Source: Streptosporangium roseum DSM 43021 (lineage in GTDB: Bacteria; Actinomycetota; Actinomycetes; Streptosporangiales; Streptosporangiaceae). Taken from it: a stretch of DNA of 64,000 nucleotides. The number at the start of each line of letters is the position of its first letter. Within the stretch, counting starts at the first letter, position 1. The stretch is taken from assembly GCF_000024865.1 (NCBI RefSeq), contig NC_013595.1, forward strand, positions 5,766,001-5,830,000, read 5' to 3'. Positions 44,422 through 52,728 of this stretch are shown here, piece by piece. The position numbers and the translations under genes are program-made. The notes under the pieces were generated by a model. That model did not search any database and had not been told where the DNA came from. It was given only the letters and a program-made list of their open reading frames with translations.

Positions 44422-44718
44422 ATGAAGAACGACGCACTGGGCATCGTTGAGGCCCGCAACAACCTCGGCGTGCTGGTGGCCCGTGCCGCTCACCGGCACG
44501 AGGCCACCCGCATCCGCCGCTCCGCCAGCGAACGCGCTGTCCTCATCTCCGAAGAGGAGTACGAGGAGCTGCTGCGGCTGCGCCGCGAGCGGGAGGCCGC
44601 CGACGTCGTCACGGCGATTGCCGCCGCCGAGCGGGGCGAGGTGAAGCTGGCCGGCTACGACAGCGCGGCCGCCCTGTATGCCGACCTTGACCTGCCCGCC
44701 CCGGGCGAGCGCTCTTGA
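44422..44718 (+). CDS. Phd/YefM-type antitoxin
   Basis: 98 residues. Starts with a DNA-binding half (LGIVEARNNLGVLVARAAHRHEATRIRR...ERAVLISEEEYEELLRLRRERE), the Phd/YefM pattern with EEYEEL. The C-terminal stretch would be disordered and bind the toxin. Overlaps the toxin gene by 4 bp (TTGA), a normal arrangement for translational coupling. Confidence 0.85.
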   Translation: MKNDALGIVEARNNLGVLVARAAHRHEATRIRRSASERAVLISEEEYEELLRLRREREAADVVTAIAAAERGEVKLAGYDSAAALYADLDLPAPGERS

Positions 44719-44954
44719 AGCGGCGCCTCCTGCTCGACCCGGCCGTCCGTGAGCTCCTGCGCGAGGCCGCCCCCGGCCTGCGCACCATGATCGCCGACAC
44801 TCTCCTCGACCTGGCCGAGGAGCCCGAACCGCTGGCGGCCCGGCCGTACGGCGGCATTCCCGACGCCTTCGAGATCCGCGCCGAGACGTTCCGGCTTGTC
44901 TACACCCGAGGCGCGGAGCACGTGTCGGTGTGGATCCTGCAGATCGACACCTGA
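44715..44954 (+). CDS. RelE/ParE-type toxin
   Basis: 79 residues from a TTG start overlapping the antitoxin stop. FEIRAETFRLVYTRGAEHVSVWILQI is the central beta-sheet of RelE/ParE toxins (compare YRIRVGDYRVIYxI). Acts as mRNA interferase or gyrase poison when free of antitoxin; the exact activity cannot be told from sequence. Following 125 bp before the next gene show nothing. Confidence 0.8.
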   Translation: MKRRLLLDPAVRELLREAAPGLRTMIADTLLDLAEEPEPLAARPYGGIPDAFEIRAETFRLVYTRGAEHVSVWILQIDT

Positions 44955-45079
44955 CGAGGTCGAGCTGGGGCGAACTCGTCGGGATGGCGCCTCGCGGGTG
45001 AGCCCGGCGAGGTGGTTCTCCGGGGACCTGTCGGAGCGAAGGCGAGCGCGGGCGGACCGGCCCTACCGCGCAGAGGCGG

Positions 45080-46237
45080 TCAGCCGGTGGCGCAGGTCCC
45101 TCCGTTGAGGCCGAAGCTCACGGGGGCGGGCAGCGGGCCGCTGTACGAGGCGGTGAACCCGACCTGGGTCGCCGAGCCGGCGGGGATGATCTCGTTCCAC
45201 CGCTTGCTCGTGCCGGCGAGCCGCGCGCCGGTCTGGGTCCAGTCCGCGGACCAGCCCGAGATGAGGCGTACGGCCGACGCCGGGTAGTCGACCGTCAGCG
45301 TCCAGCCGTCGATCGCGGTCGTGCCGGTGTTGCGCACGGTGATCTCCGCGTTCAGGCGCGAACTCCACGTCGCCGCGCGGTACGACACCGTGCACGACGG
45401 GCCCGATGTCGGCGACGGGCTCGGGGAGGGGAGACCTTCCCTGGCGAGGGCGGACAGCGGGTCGGACGGGGCGCTGAGGTTGTCAGCCGCGTCCCTGGCG
45501 ACCACGACGTAGCTGTAGCGCTGCCCGGTGACCAGGCCGGGTTCGGTGAAGTTCAGGAACCCGGAAGGGGGGATCGTGCCGACCTTGGTGTAGGTCGTCG
45601 CGGTCTCGCGGTAGACGTCGTACGCCGTCACCGCCACGTTGTCGCTCGACGGCTGCCAGCAGAACGTGACGCCCCGGTAGTCCTGCAGGCAGGCGTCGCG
45701 CAGGCCGGTCGGCTTGGACGGAGGCACGCGGTCGCCCGGCGGAGGGCTCGGCGAGGAGGTCGGGGTCATCCCAAGCGTCGCGGGCACCGTGATCAGGGTG
45801 GAGGGCGGGCTGACGTTCCCCGCCGCGTCCCTGGCCACGACGTACATCGTGTACAGGCGGTTCAGCTCGCCCGAGAAGCCGCCGATCGTGCCGGCCGTGG
45901 TGGCGGCGGAGACGAAGCCGCCGACGTCCAGGCGGTACAGGTCATAGCCGACGACCCCCGTGTCGTCCGTCGAGGGGTCCCAGCAGATGGAGGCGTAGCC
46001 GGTCGGGGTGGGGACGAGCGGTACCGGGCAGGGCCGCGGTCCGGCGGGGCGTGTCGGTGGTCTGGTGTCGTCGGCCGCCCCTGCCGGAACGGCCGCGTAC
46101 CCGGCCTCCCTCGCCGGGACGGCGGCCAGGGCCGTCTCTCCGGCCGGGCCGATCGCCAGTGCGGCGGTGAATAACACCAGGGTAACGAGTCCGAGAGTGA
46201 GGAGAACCGCCCCCAGGGATCGCCTGCCGAGTTGCAT
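45080..46237 (-). CDS. Secreted protein with fibronectin-III-like modules and C-terminal CBM2, no catalytic domain
   Basis: 385 residues from ATG at 46237. An N-terminal signal/transmembrane segment (about 10-35), two fibronectin-III-like modules (each with CWDPSTDDTGVVGYDLYR or CWQPSSDNVAVTAYDVYR and YVVARDAAGN), Pro/Ser linkers (SPSPPPG, SPSPSPTSGP), then a family 2 carbohydrate-binding module with its Cys at both ends (CTVSYRAATWSSRLNAEITVRNTG ... FGLNGGTC). Binds cellulose or chitin outside the cell; without an enzyme domain it may be an adhesin or scaffold. Confidence 0.88.
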   Translation of the reverse strand: MQLGRRSLGAVLLTLGLVTLVLFTAALAIGPAGETALAAVPAREAGYAAVPAGAADDTRPPTRPAGPRPCPVPLVPTPTGYASICWDPSTDDTGVVGYDLYRLDVGGFVSAATTAGTIGGFSGELNRLYTMYVVARDAAGNVSPPSTLITVPATLGMTPTSSPSPPPGDRVPPSKPTGLRDACLQDYRGVTFCWQPSSDNVAVTAYDVYRETATTYTKVGTIPPSGFLNFTEPGLVTGQRYSYVVVARDAADNLSAPSDPLSALAREGLPSPSPSPTSGPSCTVSYRAATWSSRLNAEITVRNTGTTAIDGWTLTVDYPASAVRLISGWSADWTQTGARLAGTSKRWNEIIPAGSATQVGFTASYSGPLPAPVSFGLNGGTCATG

Positions 46238-46553
46238 GATGCCCCTGTCGAATCGCGTCGGCGTGTGCCCCCGCAGTGATTGTGAACCGCTTCCGGCATC
46301 CCGTAAAGCCGCGGTTTCACAGGGCGAAAAAACACGGACGGGCGGCGGCGGGTACGCGGGCACGGCCCCGACGGGATCCTCGCCCGCCTGGCGGGGCCGG
46401 CCTGGTCGCCTGTCCGGTCGACGACGCCTCCGGGACCGTGTGCGCGTCTACGCCATCACCTGAGCGGGCTGAGCCCAGCACCTGCCGCGCCACCCCGCTC
46501 CCCCGGGCCGGGGAGCGAGGTGAGCGGGCGTGGCCCCGGCGTTCGGGATCCCG
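46238..46553. other. 316-bp intergenic region
   Basis: Between the CBM2 protein start and the end of the next secreted-protein gene. No gene-like frame, repeat or RNA was recognised. Confidence 0.4.
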
Positions 46554-47012
46554 CTACCCGCAGTTGCCGAGGGTCCTGCGGCCGCCGGTCGCTTCGGCGA
46601 AGTCCAGCCGGGTGTCTCGGGTGCTGCCCCAGTACGCGACGCACTTGCCGCGGGCTTTCATCTTGACCGGCCCGGCGTAGTACTTGAACTTGCCCGCGTC
46701 GGTCTTCGGCTTTTCGCCCCTCACCAGCAGGGTGGCGGTGGTGTAGGTAGCGGTCCGGTAGAAGGCGGACTTGATGGTGACCACGCAGTTGTAACCGGTG
46801 CTGCGGTTGTACATGAGGTAGACGTGGCCGAAGGTGTCACGTCCGGACTTGAGGGGGCGGGAGCCGTCCTGCACCCGGCTGAACCCCGCCCCGCAGACGC
46901 CCTCGGGGGTGTAGGCGGTGGAGGCCGCGTACGCCGTGTATGCCGGGTTGGCCGCGAGAACGCCGGCGGCCAGGGCCGTCATGGCGACGGCCTTCGCAAC
47001 AGACTTGATCAC
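46554..47012 (-). CDS. Small secreted protein of unknown function
   Basis: 152 residues from a GTG with AAGGGGAG 5 nt upstream. Sec signal peptide about 1-30 (AVAMTALAAGVLAANPAYTAYA). The mature part is about 120 residues, rich in Tyr, Thr and Lys, with four cysteines (CGAG, NCVV, GKCV, GNC at the very end), suggesting two disulfides. Not recognised; the sequence CVVTIKSAFYRTATYTTATLLVRG looks beta-rich. Probably extracellular. Confidence 0.75.
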   Translation of the reverse strand: MIKSVAKAVAMTALAAGVLAANPAYTAYAASTAYTPEGVCGAGFSRVQDGSRPLKSGRDTFGHVYLMYNRSTGYNCVVTIKSAFYRTATYTTATLLVRGEKPKTDAGKFKYYAGPVKMKARGKCVAYWGSTRDTRLDFAEATGGRRTLGNCG

Positions 47013-47334
47013 TTGTCTCCCCTTTGACGGTGAGCCGTGGCGCAGGCCACGGCGGAACAACCCGTCGATCTTGACTCACCCCCCTACTTCCCGGCAATGG
47101 GCACCGGGATGAGACCTGACCGGAGGCCGGTGTCGCAAGACCACGGCGAGAACCGTGCGGAGCCGTCCCCTTTCCGACAGTTTCCGGCCGCCCCCCACGT
47201 CGGCCGGATGCCGGGCGGGAAGGCGGGCAGCGGGTCGCCCACCGGGCTCGCGGGCGTCCCGTCCCCGCTCTCCCGTGACCCGCTCGGGCCGGATGGTGTA
47301 ACTTTCTGCGCCTCCCCGAGTGAAGGAGTGCGCC
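47013..47334. other. 322-bp intergenic region
   Basis: Divergent promoter space between the small secreted protein and the SnoaL-like gene. No other gene, repeat or structured RNA recognised. Confidence 0.4.
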
Positions 47335-47742
47335 GTGACGACCCCCCAGGAGATCTTCGAGCGTTATGTCTGGGCCGGAGCGATGACCAGGAACGCCGCC
47401 GCGCTGGCCGAGATGTTCACCGTCGACGGCGTCTTCGAGGCTCCCCTGGCCCCGGCCGGCGGCGCCTTCCCGAGGCGGCTGGAGGGGCGCGAGGAGATCC
47501 GCAGGGAGATGGCCGCGTACTACGAGCGCTCCGCGCCGGACACCGGCCGCACGGTGAATGTGGACAAGTCCCGGTACGTGCTGCACACCACCGCCGACCC
47601 CGGCGTCTTCGTCGCCGAGATCGACACCGTCCTCGACGGGCCCGCGGGCGTCACGACCGTGTCGCTGGTGCAGGTCTTCCGCCTCCGCGACGGGAAGATC
47701 GCCCTGCTGCGTGACTACTTCGCACCGGAGGACGGCGGCTGA
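47335..47742 (+). CDS. SnoaL/NTF2-like domain protein
   Basis: 135 residues from a GTG with GAAGGAG upstream. Pattern EIFERYVWAGAMTRNAAALAEMFTVDGVFEAP...LEGREEIRREMAAYY...VQVFRLRDGKIALLRDYFAPE is the alpha+beta barrel of SnoaL-like proteins: ketosteroid-isomerase-like isomerases, cyclases or hydrolases. Specific substrate unknown. Stands alone on this strand. Confidence 0.85.
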   Translation: MTTPQEIFERYVWAGAMTRNAAALAEMFTVDGVFEAPLAPAGGAFPRRLEGREEIRREMAAYYERSAPDTGRTVNVDKSRYVLHTTADPGVFVAEIDTVLDGPAGVTTVSLVQVFRLRDGKIALLRDYFAPEDGG

Positions 47743-47900
47743 GGAGACACCGGAACCGGGACTGCGCGGATGCCCCCGGGCTCCGCCCCGCCCGTCCCGC
47801 GCCGCTCCTCATCTACTCCCGGAAGCCAAGCACGTGGCGCAGTCGTGGGAGGCTGGATGACGCGAGAAGGTGGCGGGCCGGGCGGCATCAGGCGGTGCGT

Positions 47901-48407
47901 TCACAGCGCCTCGTATTGGTCGTGGCGGGCATACAGCTCGGTCCACTCCTCCTGCGTGAGCTGACGGCCGGAGGCGACGATCTCGGCGAGCTCCTCGAAG
48001 TACGCCTCCCGAGGCGCTCCCGGTGTGAACATCACCAACATCGACGCGGGTGCGCCCGAGTCGTTGCTGAAGGCGTGCACCCCGCCCGGCGGCACATACA
48101 GGAAGTCGCCCGGTGCGGCATCCAGCCACCGTTCCCCGCTGTACAGCGAGACGGTGCCCTCCAGGATGAAGAACGACTCGGAGATGGTCCGGTGGAAATG
48201 GGCGCCGGGCCCGTTCGGGATCGCGGCCATGTCCCAGCGGTACAGACCGAACCGGCCCGCGGTCGTCGCTCCGGTCGCGAGATAGCCGACCCGGGACTTG
48301 ACCCCGATCGTGAGGTCCGGCTCCGTGCCGGCAGGCCGGTAGGTCGCGCCGGCGGTGCCGTGATCGGCGAAGTACTGCGGCGGTGGATAGGACATCGGCA
48401 TACTCAT
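47901..48407 (-). CDS. Cupin-domain protein
   Basis: 168 residues; starts at 48407, 48401 and 48395 are all possible. Single cupin with metal motif GAHFHRTISESFFILEGTVSLYSG and second motif PPGGVHAFSNDSGAPASMLVMFTPG. Could be a quercetinase-like dioxygenase or a sensor. It diverges from the ECF sigma factor gene. Confidence 0.85.
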   Translation of the reverse strand: MSMPMSYPPPQYFADHGTAGATYRPAGTEPDLTIGVKSRVGYLATGATTAGRFGLYRWDMAAIPNGPGAHFHRTISESFFILEGTVSLYSGERWLDAAPGDFLYVPPGGVHAFSNDSGAPASMLVMFTPGAPREAYFEELAEIVASGRQLTQEEWTELYARHDQYEAL

Positions 48408-48620
48408 CTCGAGCGATAGACCATTCGCGGCTGACCACGGCAGCCTACGAAGTCACGGCGGACGGCCCAAAGATCCAATTCTGCTCTGTTCCATCGGGCC
48501 AATCATGGGGCGAGCGGAGGCTCGATCATCCTGGGGCGGCCGCTCCGTGGCCGCCCTGATCTGTCGGGGGCGGACGATACCCTCCCCTGCGTGGCTGGTC
48601 ATGTGAAGGCTGACGGCGGG

Positions 48621-49676
48621 ATGACCTCGCCTCCGGATGCGGAGGAGGCGGAGGAGGCGGAGGGCTTCCAGGCCGTCCCCGGGAGCGCGGGCGTGCCCGG
48701 GTCCGGGGGAATGGACCTGCTGGAGCGGCACCGGACCGCCCTGACCGGCTACTGCTACCGGATGCTCGGCTCGCCCTTCGAGGCGGAGGACGCCGTGCAG
48801 GAGACCCTGGTGCGCGCCTGGCGGAGTCTCGACCGGTTCGACGAGGGCCGGGCGCCGCTGCGGTCGTGGCTCTACGCCATCGCCACCAACGTCTGCCTCG
48901 ACATGCTGCGGGGCGCGCAGCGCCGGGCGCGGGCGATCGATCTCGGCCCGTCCGTGCAGGCCGGTCCCGACCTCGGCGCGCCGCTCCCGGAGAGCGCTTT
49001 CGTCCAGCCGGTCCCGGACGGCCGCGTGCTGCCCTTCGGCGGCGATCCGGCGGAGCTGGCCGCGCAGCGCGACACGATCCGCCTGGCGTTCGTCGCCGCG
49101 CTGCAACGTCTACCGCCCCGTCAGCGGGCGGTGCTGATCCTGCGCGACGTGCTGTGCTGCAGGGCCGACGAGGTCGCCCGGCTGCTGGACACCACTGTCG
49201 CGTCCGTCACCAGCGCGCTGCAGCGCGCCCGGGCGACGCTGAGGGCCGCCTCCGCCGACCCGGGCGAGCCGTACCTTCCGATGGACCAGGCGCAGCGGCG
49301 TCTGCTCTCCCGGTACTGCGACGCCTTCGAGCGGTACGACGTCGAGGCCATGGTGGCGCTGCTGCACGAGGATGCCGTCACGTCCATGCCGCCGTTCCTG
49401 TGGTGGCTGCGTGGACGGGCCGCGATCCGCCGGCTGCTGCTCGCGGCCGGGCGGCCCTGCGCGGGCGCGCGCCTGGTGCCGACCACGGCCAACGGCTCGC
49501 CCGCGTTCGCGCAGTACCGGCCGACCGGACCGGGTGGCAGGCTGGAGCCGTTCGCACTCGTGGTCCTCACACTCTCGGACCGGCTGATCGTCGAGGTGAC
49601 GACCTACCTCGACACCGACCGGCTGTTCCCGCTGTTCGGCCTGCCCGACGCCCTGGAGGCCGGGACGGCGTCCTGA
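48621..49676 (+). CDS. ECF sigma factor with C-terminal SnoaL-like domain
   Basis: 351 residues from ATG at 48621; a GTG at 48591 or the ATG at 48711 (where homology begins: MDLLERHRTALTGYCYRMLGSPFEAEDAVQETLVRAWRSLDRF) are alternatives. Sigma-2 and sigma-4 (LPPRQRAVLILRDVLCCRADEVARLLDTTVASVTSALQRAR) are followed by about 120 residues of SnoaL/NTF2 fold, which in this ECF group replaces the anti-sigma factor as an internal regulator. Activates a small regulon; the alpha/beta hydrolase 93 bp downstream is a candidate target. Confidence 0.9.
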   Translation: MTSPPDAEEAEEAEGFQAVPGSAGVPGSGGMDLLERHRTALTGYCYRMLGSPFEAEDAVQETLVRAWRSLDRFDEGRAPLRSWLYAIATNVCLDMLRGAQRRARAIDLGPSVQAGPDLGAPLPESAFVQPVPDGRVLPFGGDPAELAAQRDTIRLAFVAALQRLPPRQRAVLILRDVLCCRADEVARLLDTTVASVTSALQRARATLRAASADPGEPYLPMDQAQRRLLSRYCDAFERYDVEAMVALLHEDAVTSMPPFLWWLRGRAAIRRLLLAAGRPCAGARLVPTTANGSPAFAQYRPTGPGGRLEPFALVVLTLSDRLIVEVTTYLDTDRLFPLFGLPDALEAGTAS

Positions 49677-49769
49677 AAGATCTCCCGGACGAGCGATGAG
49701 TTTCCGGCCGCCGCTCCGTATTACCCGCGTACCCGGTGACGGTCACCGGAACGAAGGGACGGCGACACG

Positions 49770-50546
49770 ATGGCGGACTACGCGGATGTGAACGGCGCGC
49801 GCATGTGGTACGACGAGCGCGGCGAAGGAGAGCCGCTGGTGCTGCTGCACGGCGGTTTCTCCGACAGCAGGGACTTCGACGGCAACCTCGGCGCGCTGGC
49901 CGGCCGCTTCCGGCTGCTGCTGCCCGAGCGCCGCGGCCACGGCCACACCGCCGACGTGCCGGGGCCGATCACTGCCGAGGTGATGGCGCAGGACACCATC
50001 GCGTTCCTGGACAAGGTCGTCGACGGGCCGGTACGGCTGGCCGGCTACAGCGCCGGTGCGATCGTGGCGCTGCGGGTGGCCGTACGCCGTCCCGACCTGG
50101 TCGACCGGCTCGTCCTGATCAGCGGCGCCTTCGACGCGCGAGGAATGATCATTCGGCCCTCCGCCGAGGGTCCGCTGCCCCCGCCCCTGGTCGCCGCCTA
50201 CGCGGAGGTGTCGCCCGACGGCGCCGGTCATCTCCCGGTCGTGGTGGCCAAGATCGTGCGGGCGGTGGCCGAGGAACGCGGCCTGGCGCCGGCTGATCTC
50301 TGTGCCGTGACCTGCCCGGCGCTGGTCATGACCGCCGACGACGACATCGTGACGTTGGAGCACACGCTGGAGCTGTATCGGGGCCTCCCCGACGCCCGGC
50401 TGGCCGTCATTCCCGGCGCCTCCCACCTCCTCCTCCACGAGAAGCCCGAACTGTGCACCGGGCTGGTCGCCGACTTCCTGACCACCGGTCCCACGCCCAC
50501 CTGGATGCCTGTCCGCCGCGCCGGGATCGGCCCTTCACAGGGCTGA
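49770..50546 (+). CDS. Alpha/beta hydrolase
   Basis: 258 residues, ATG with AAGGGAC upstream. LLHGGFSDSRDFDG oxyanion loop, GYSAGA elbow (Ser nucleophile), acid in TADDDIVT and His in GASHLLLHEKP. Resembles 3-oxoadipate enol-lactonase-like esterases. Follows the ECF sigma factor on the same strand; followed by a terminator hairpin. Confidence 0.87.
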   Translation: MADYADVNGARMWYDERGEGEPLVLLHGGFSDSRDFDGNLGALAGRFRLLLPERRGHGHTADVPGPITAEVMAQDTIAFLDKVVDGPVRLAGYSAGAIVALRVAVRRPDLVDRLVLISGAFDARGMIIRPSAEGPLPPPLVAAYAEVSPDGAGHLPVVVAKIVRAVAEERGLAPADLCAVTCPALVMTADDDIVTLEHTLELYRGLPDARLAVIPGASHLLLHEKPELCTGLVADFLTTGPTPTWMPVRRAGIGPSQG

Positions 50547-50565
50547 TCCCGGCCGCTGCCCATGC

Positions 50566-50604
50566 CGTACTCCGGGCGCCGCCCAGGCCGGCGCCCGGAG
50601 TACG
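50566..50604. terminator. Hairpin terminator after the hydrolase gene
   Basis: 15-bp perfect stem (50566-50580 with 50590-50604) and a 9-nt loop, 20 bp after the stop. No U-run. Confidence 0.75.
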
Positions 50605-50678
50605 CTCCCTCCGGGGGCGTCGCGAGCGAGCCTGCGCGTGGCGGACAAGAACGGACGGCGGTTCTAGCGGATCGCGTA

Positions 50679-50714
50679 CTGACAAAGACATGAGCAGGTC
50701 TCTATCGTCCGTTC
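50679..50714 (+). promoter_or_regulatory. Predicted leaderless promoter of the GH5 gene
   Basis: -35 CTGACA (50679-50684), 18-bp spacer, -10 TATCGT (50703-50708), then six bases to the ATG at 50715. Transcription would start at or on the ATG; there is no ribosome site in the last 12 nt. Confidence 0.6.
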
Positions 50715-52634
50715 ATGCGAGCAGCATCGTCCCGCGTGGCACGCCTGGCCGCCTCCGCTGTGGCCGCCGGCCTGGCGTTCACCCCGGTAACCGGCAACGC
50801 TCATGACCCCGCGACCGCAGCCGCGGCCCAGACCTCGCTGGTCGTCACGGCCAAGCAGCAGAGCTGGGTCTTCCGCGACGGCGACGGCCGGGAGGTGACA
50901 CTGCGCGGGTTCAACGTGTCCGGCAGTGCCAAGCTGTACGAGAACTCGTTGCTGCCGTTCCGCAGCACCGCCGACGCTGCGCGCTCGGCCCAGGCCATGC
51001 GCGACCTCACCGGCGCGAACGTGATCCGCTTCCTCATCAGCTGGGAAGGCGTGCAGCCGTCCCCCTCCACCATCGACCACGCCTACCTCGACAAGGCCGT
51101 CGAGCAGATCCGCGCGTTCACCGGCCGGGGGATCCGCGTCCTGGTCGACTACCACCAGGACCTGTACTCCTCGTACCTGTTCAACCAGGGCAGCTGGTAC
51201 ACCGGTGACGGCGCGCCGGAATGGGTGATCAAGGCCGGGAACTACCCCAAGGAGTCCTGCGGTGTCTGCTTCCTGTGGGGGCAGAACATGCAGACCAACG
51301 AGGCCGTCCGCCGGGCCGCCTACGACTTCTGGCGGGACCGGCGCATCAGCACGGCCGAGGGCGAGGTCGGCGTCCAGGAGGCCTTCCTGCGGCAGGCGAC
51401 TGCCGCCATGACCCACATCAGGCAGCGGCTGCCGGAGCAGGAGTTCGCCTCCGTCATCGGGTTCGACCCCTTCAACGAACCCTTCGACGGCGGTCTTTCC
51501 GGAAAGAGCGGCCTGGAGTGGGAGAAGACCTACCTGATGCCCTTCTACCAGCGGTTCCGCGCCGCCATGGACGCCGCGGGATGGGCGGCCAAGCCCGCCT
51601 TCGTCGAACCCCTGGCCTTCTGGAACACCGGCTTCTTCGAGGAGGGCGGGCTCACCACGGTCGGCGCCCTCGGCACCCGCTACGTCTTCAACAGCCACTT
51701 CTACGACGGTGCCCGCATGACGGTAGACCCGTCGCCGGCCTCCGACGGGGTGTACGACGCGGCGATGAACGAGATCCGCGACCGGGCCCGCACGCTGACC
51801 ACCGCGCCTTTCGTCTCGGAGTTCGGCTACAAACTGTCGGGCAGCGGCAGCGACCGCACGCCATGGATGGTCCGGGCCATGTACCAGGCCATGGACTCCG
51901 GGGTCCCCGGGAAGAGCTGGTGGCAGGCCGCCGACGCCGGAGGAGACGTGCTGTCCTCGACCCAGTGGCACTGGGACGCCTACAGCGGCCGGCACCACGA
52001 GCTGATGAACCGCAACCCCGCCAAGGTGAGGACCGAGGGCGACGGCTGGAACGACGAGGACTTCTCCGTGGTCGCCGCGGACACGTCGGGCGCCCTGGCG
52101 ACCCGGCTGGACCAGGCGATGCTGGACCGCCTCTACCCCTCCGCGGTCGCCGGTGACGTGCTGGCCTTCGCCTACGAGGACCTCGCCCGGTCCGGCTACG
52201 GCGGTGCCGGGCAGCAGCGGGCCTGGCTGGCCGTACCGTCCTCCATGCCGGGCATCGCCGCGCTGGTCAAGGACCGGCGTTTCGGCGTCCTGGTCTGGCG
52301 CGAACCCGCTACGGCCCCGAGCGCCCCGACCGAGCTGCACCTGCCGGCCTCCTTCACCGCCGCGACCACCGTCGTGGTCGGTGACGTGGCCACCCGGGCG
52401 GGCCTGCCCGCCTCCGGGCCGGCGGCGATCGCGACGGAGACCGGCTCGTCCGTCGCCCACCGCCTGCTGCTGAGGCCGTCCGGCGCGGCGCCGGGCACCG
52501 TGCACACCGCCCTGGTGGTCGGCGCGGCCACCGGCCCCGCCGTCACCCCCGCTCAGCTGGCGGCCGCCGCCGCCGAGCTGGCCGCCTGGAAGAACCAGCG
52601 CTTCCCCACCTGCGCCATCACGCAGTGTTCTTGA
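50715..52634 (+). CDS. Secreted glycoside hydrolase family 5, endoglycoceramidase-like
   Basis: 639 residues. Signal peptide about 1-30. GH5 TIM barrel: LRGFNVSGSAK, NVIRFLISWEGVQP, VLVDYHQDLYS, acid/base Glu255 in FDPFNEPFDG and nucleophile Glu369 in FVSEFGYK, followed by a beta-sandwich domain after about residue 460. The HQDLYS and FDPFNEP patterns fit endoglycoceramidases and related glucosylceramidases, which cut glycans off sphingolipid heads. Host-lipid or fungal glycolipid breakdown is plausible. Transcribed alone, probably leaderless. Confidence 0.87.
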   Translation: MRAASSRVARLAASAVAAGLAFTPVTGNAHDPATAAAAQTSLVVTAKQQSWVFRDGDGREVTLRGFNVSGSAKLYENSLLPFRSTADAARSAQAMRDLTGANVIRFLISWEGVQPSPSTIDHAYLDKAVEQIRAFTGRGIRVLVDYHQDLYSSYLFNQGSWYTGDGAPEWVIKAGNYPKESCGVCFLWGQNMQTNEAVRRAAYDFWRDRRISTAEGEVGVQEAFLRQATAAMTHIRQRLPEQEFASVIGFDPFNEPFDGGLSGKSGLEWEKTYLMPFYQRFRAAMDAAGWAAKPAFVEPLAFWNTGFFEEGGLTTVGALGTRYVFNSHFYDGARMTVDPSPASDGVYDAAMNEIRDRARTLTTAPFVSEFGYKLSGSGSDRTPWMVRAMYQAMDSGVPGKSWWQAADAGGDVLSSTQWHWDAYSGRHHELMNRNPAKVRTEGDGWNDEDFSVVAADTSGALATRLDQAMLDRLYPSAVAGDVLAFAYEDLARSGYGGAGQQRAWLAVPSSMPGIAALVKDRRFGVLVWREPATAPSAPTELHLPASFTAATTVVVGDVATRAGLPASGPAAIATETGSSVAHRLLLRPSGAAPGTVHTALVVGAATGPAVTPAQLAAAAAELAAWKNQRFPTCAITQCS

Positions 52635-52728
52635 CAGCGTTCCCGGCCGGCGCGGTGCGGCTCGCGCAGGTAGGGTTCGGCAGCTCGCCGGGCGGTGAGA
52701 TCGATGCCCGATCTGCGATACTCCGAGC

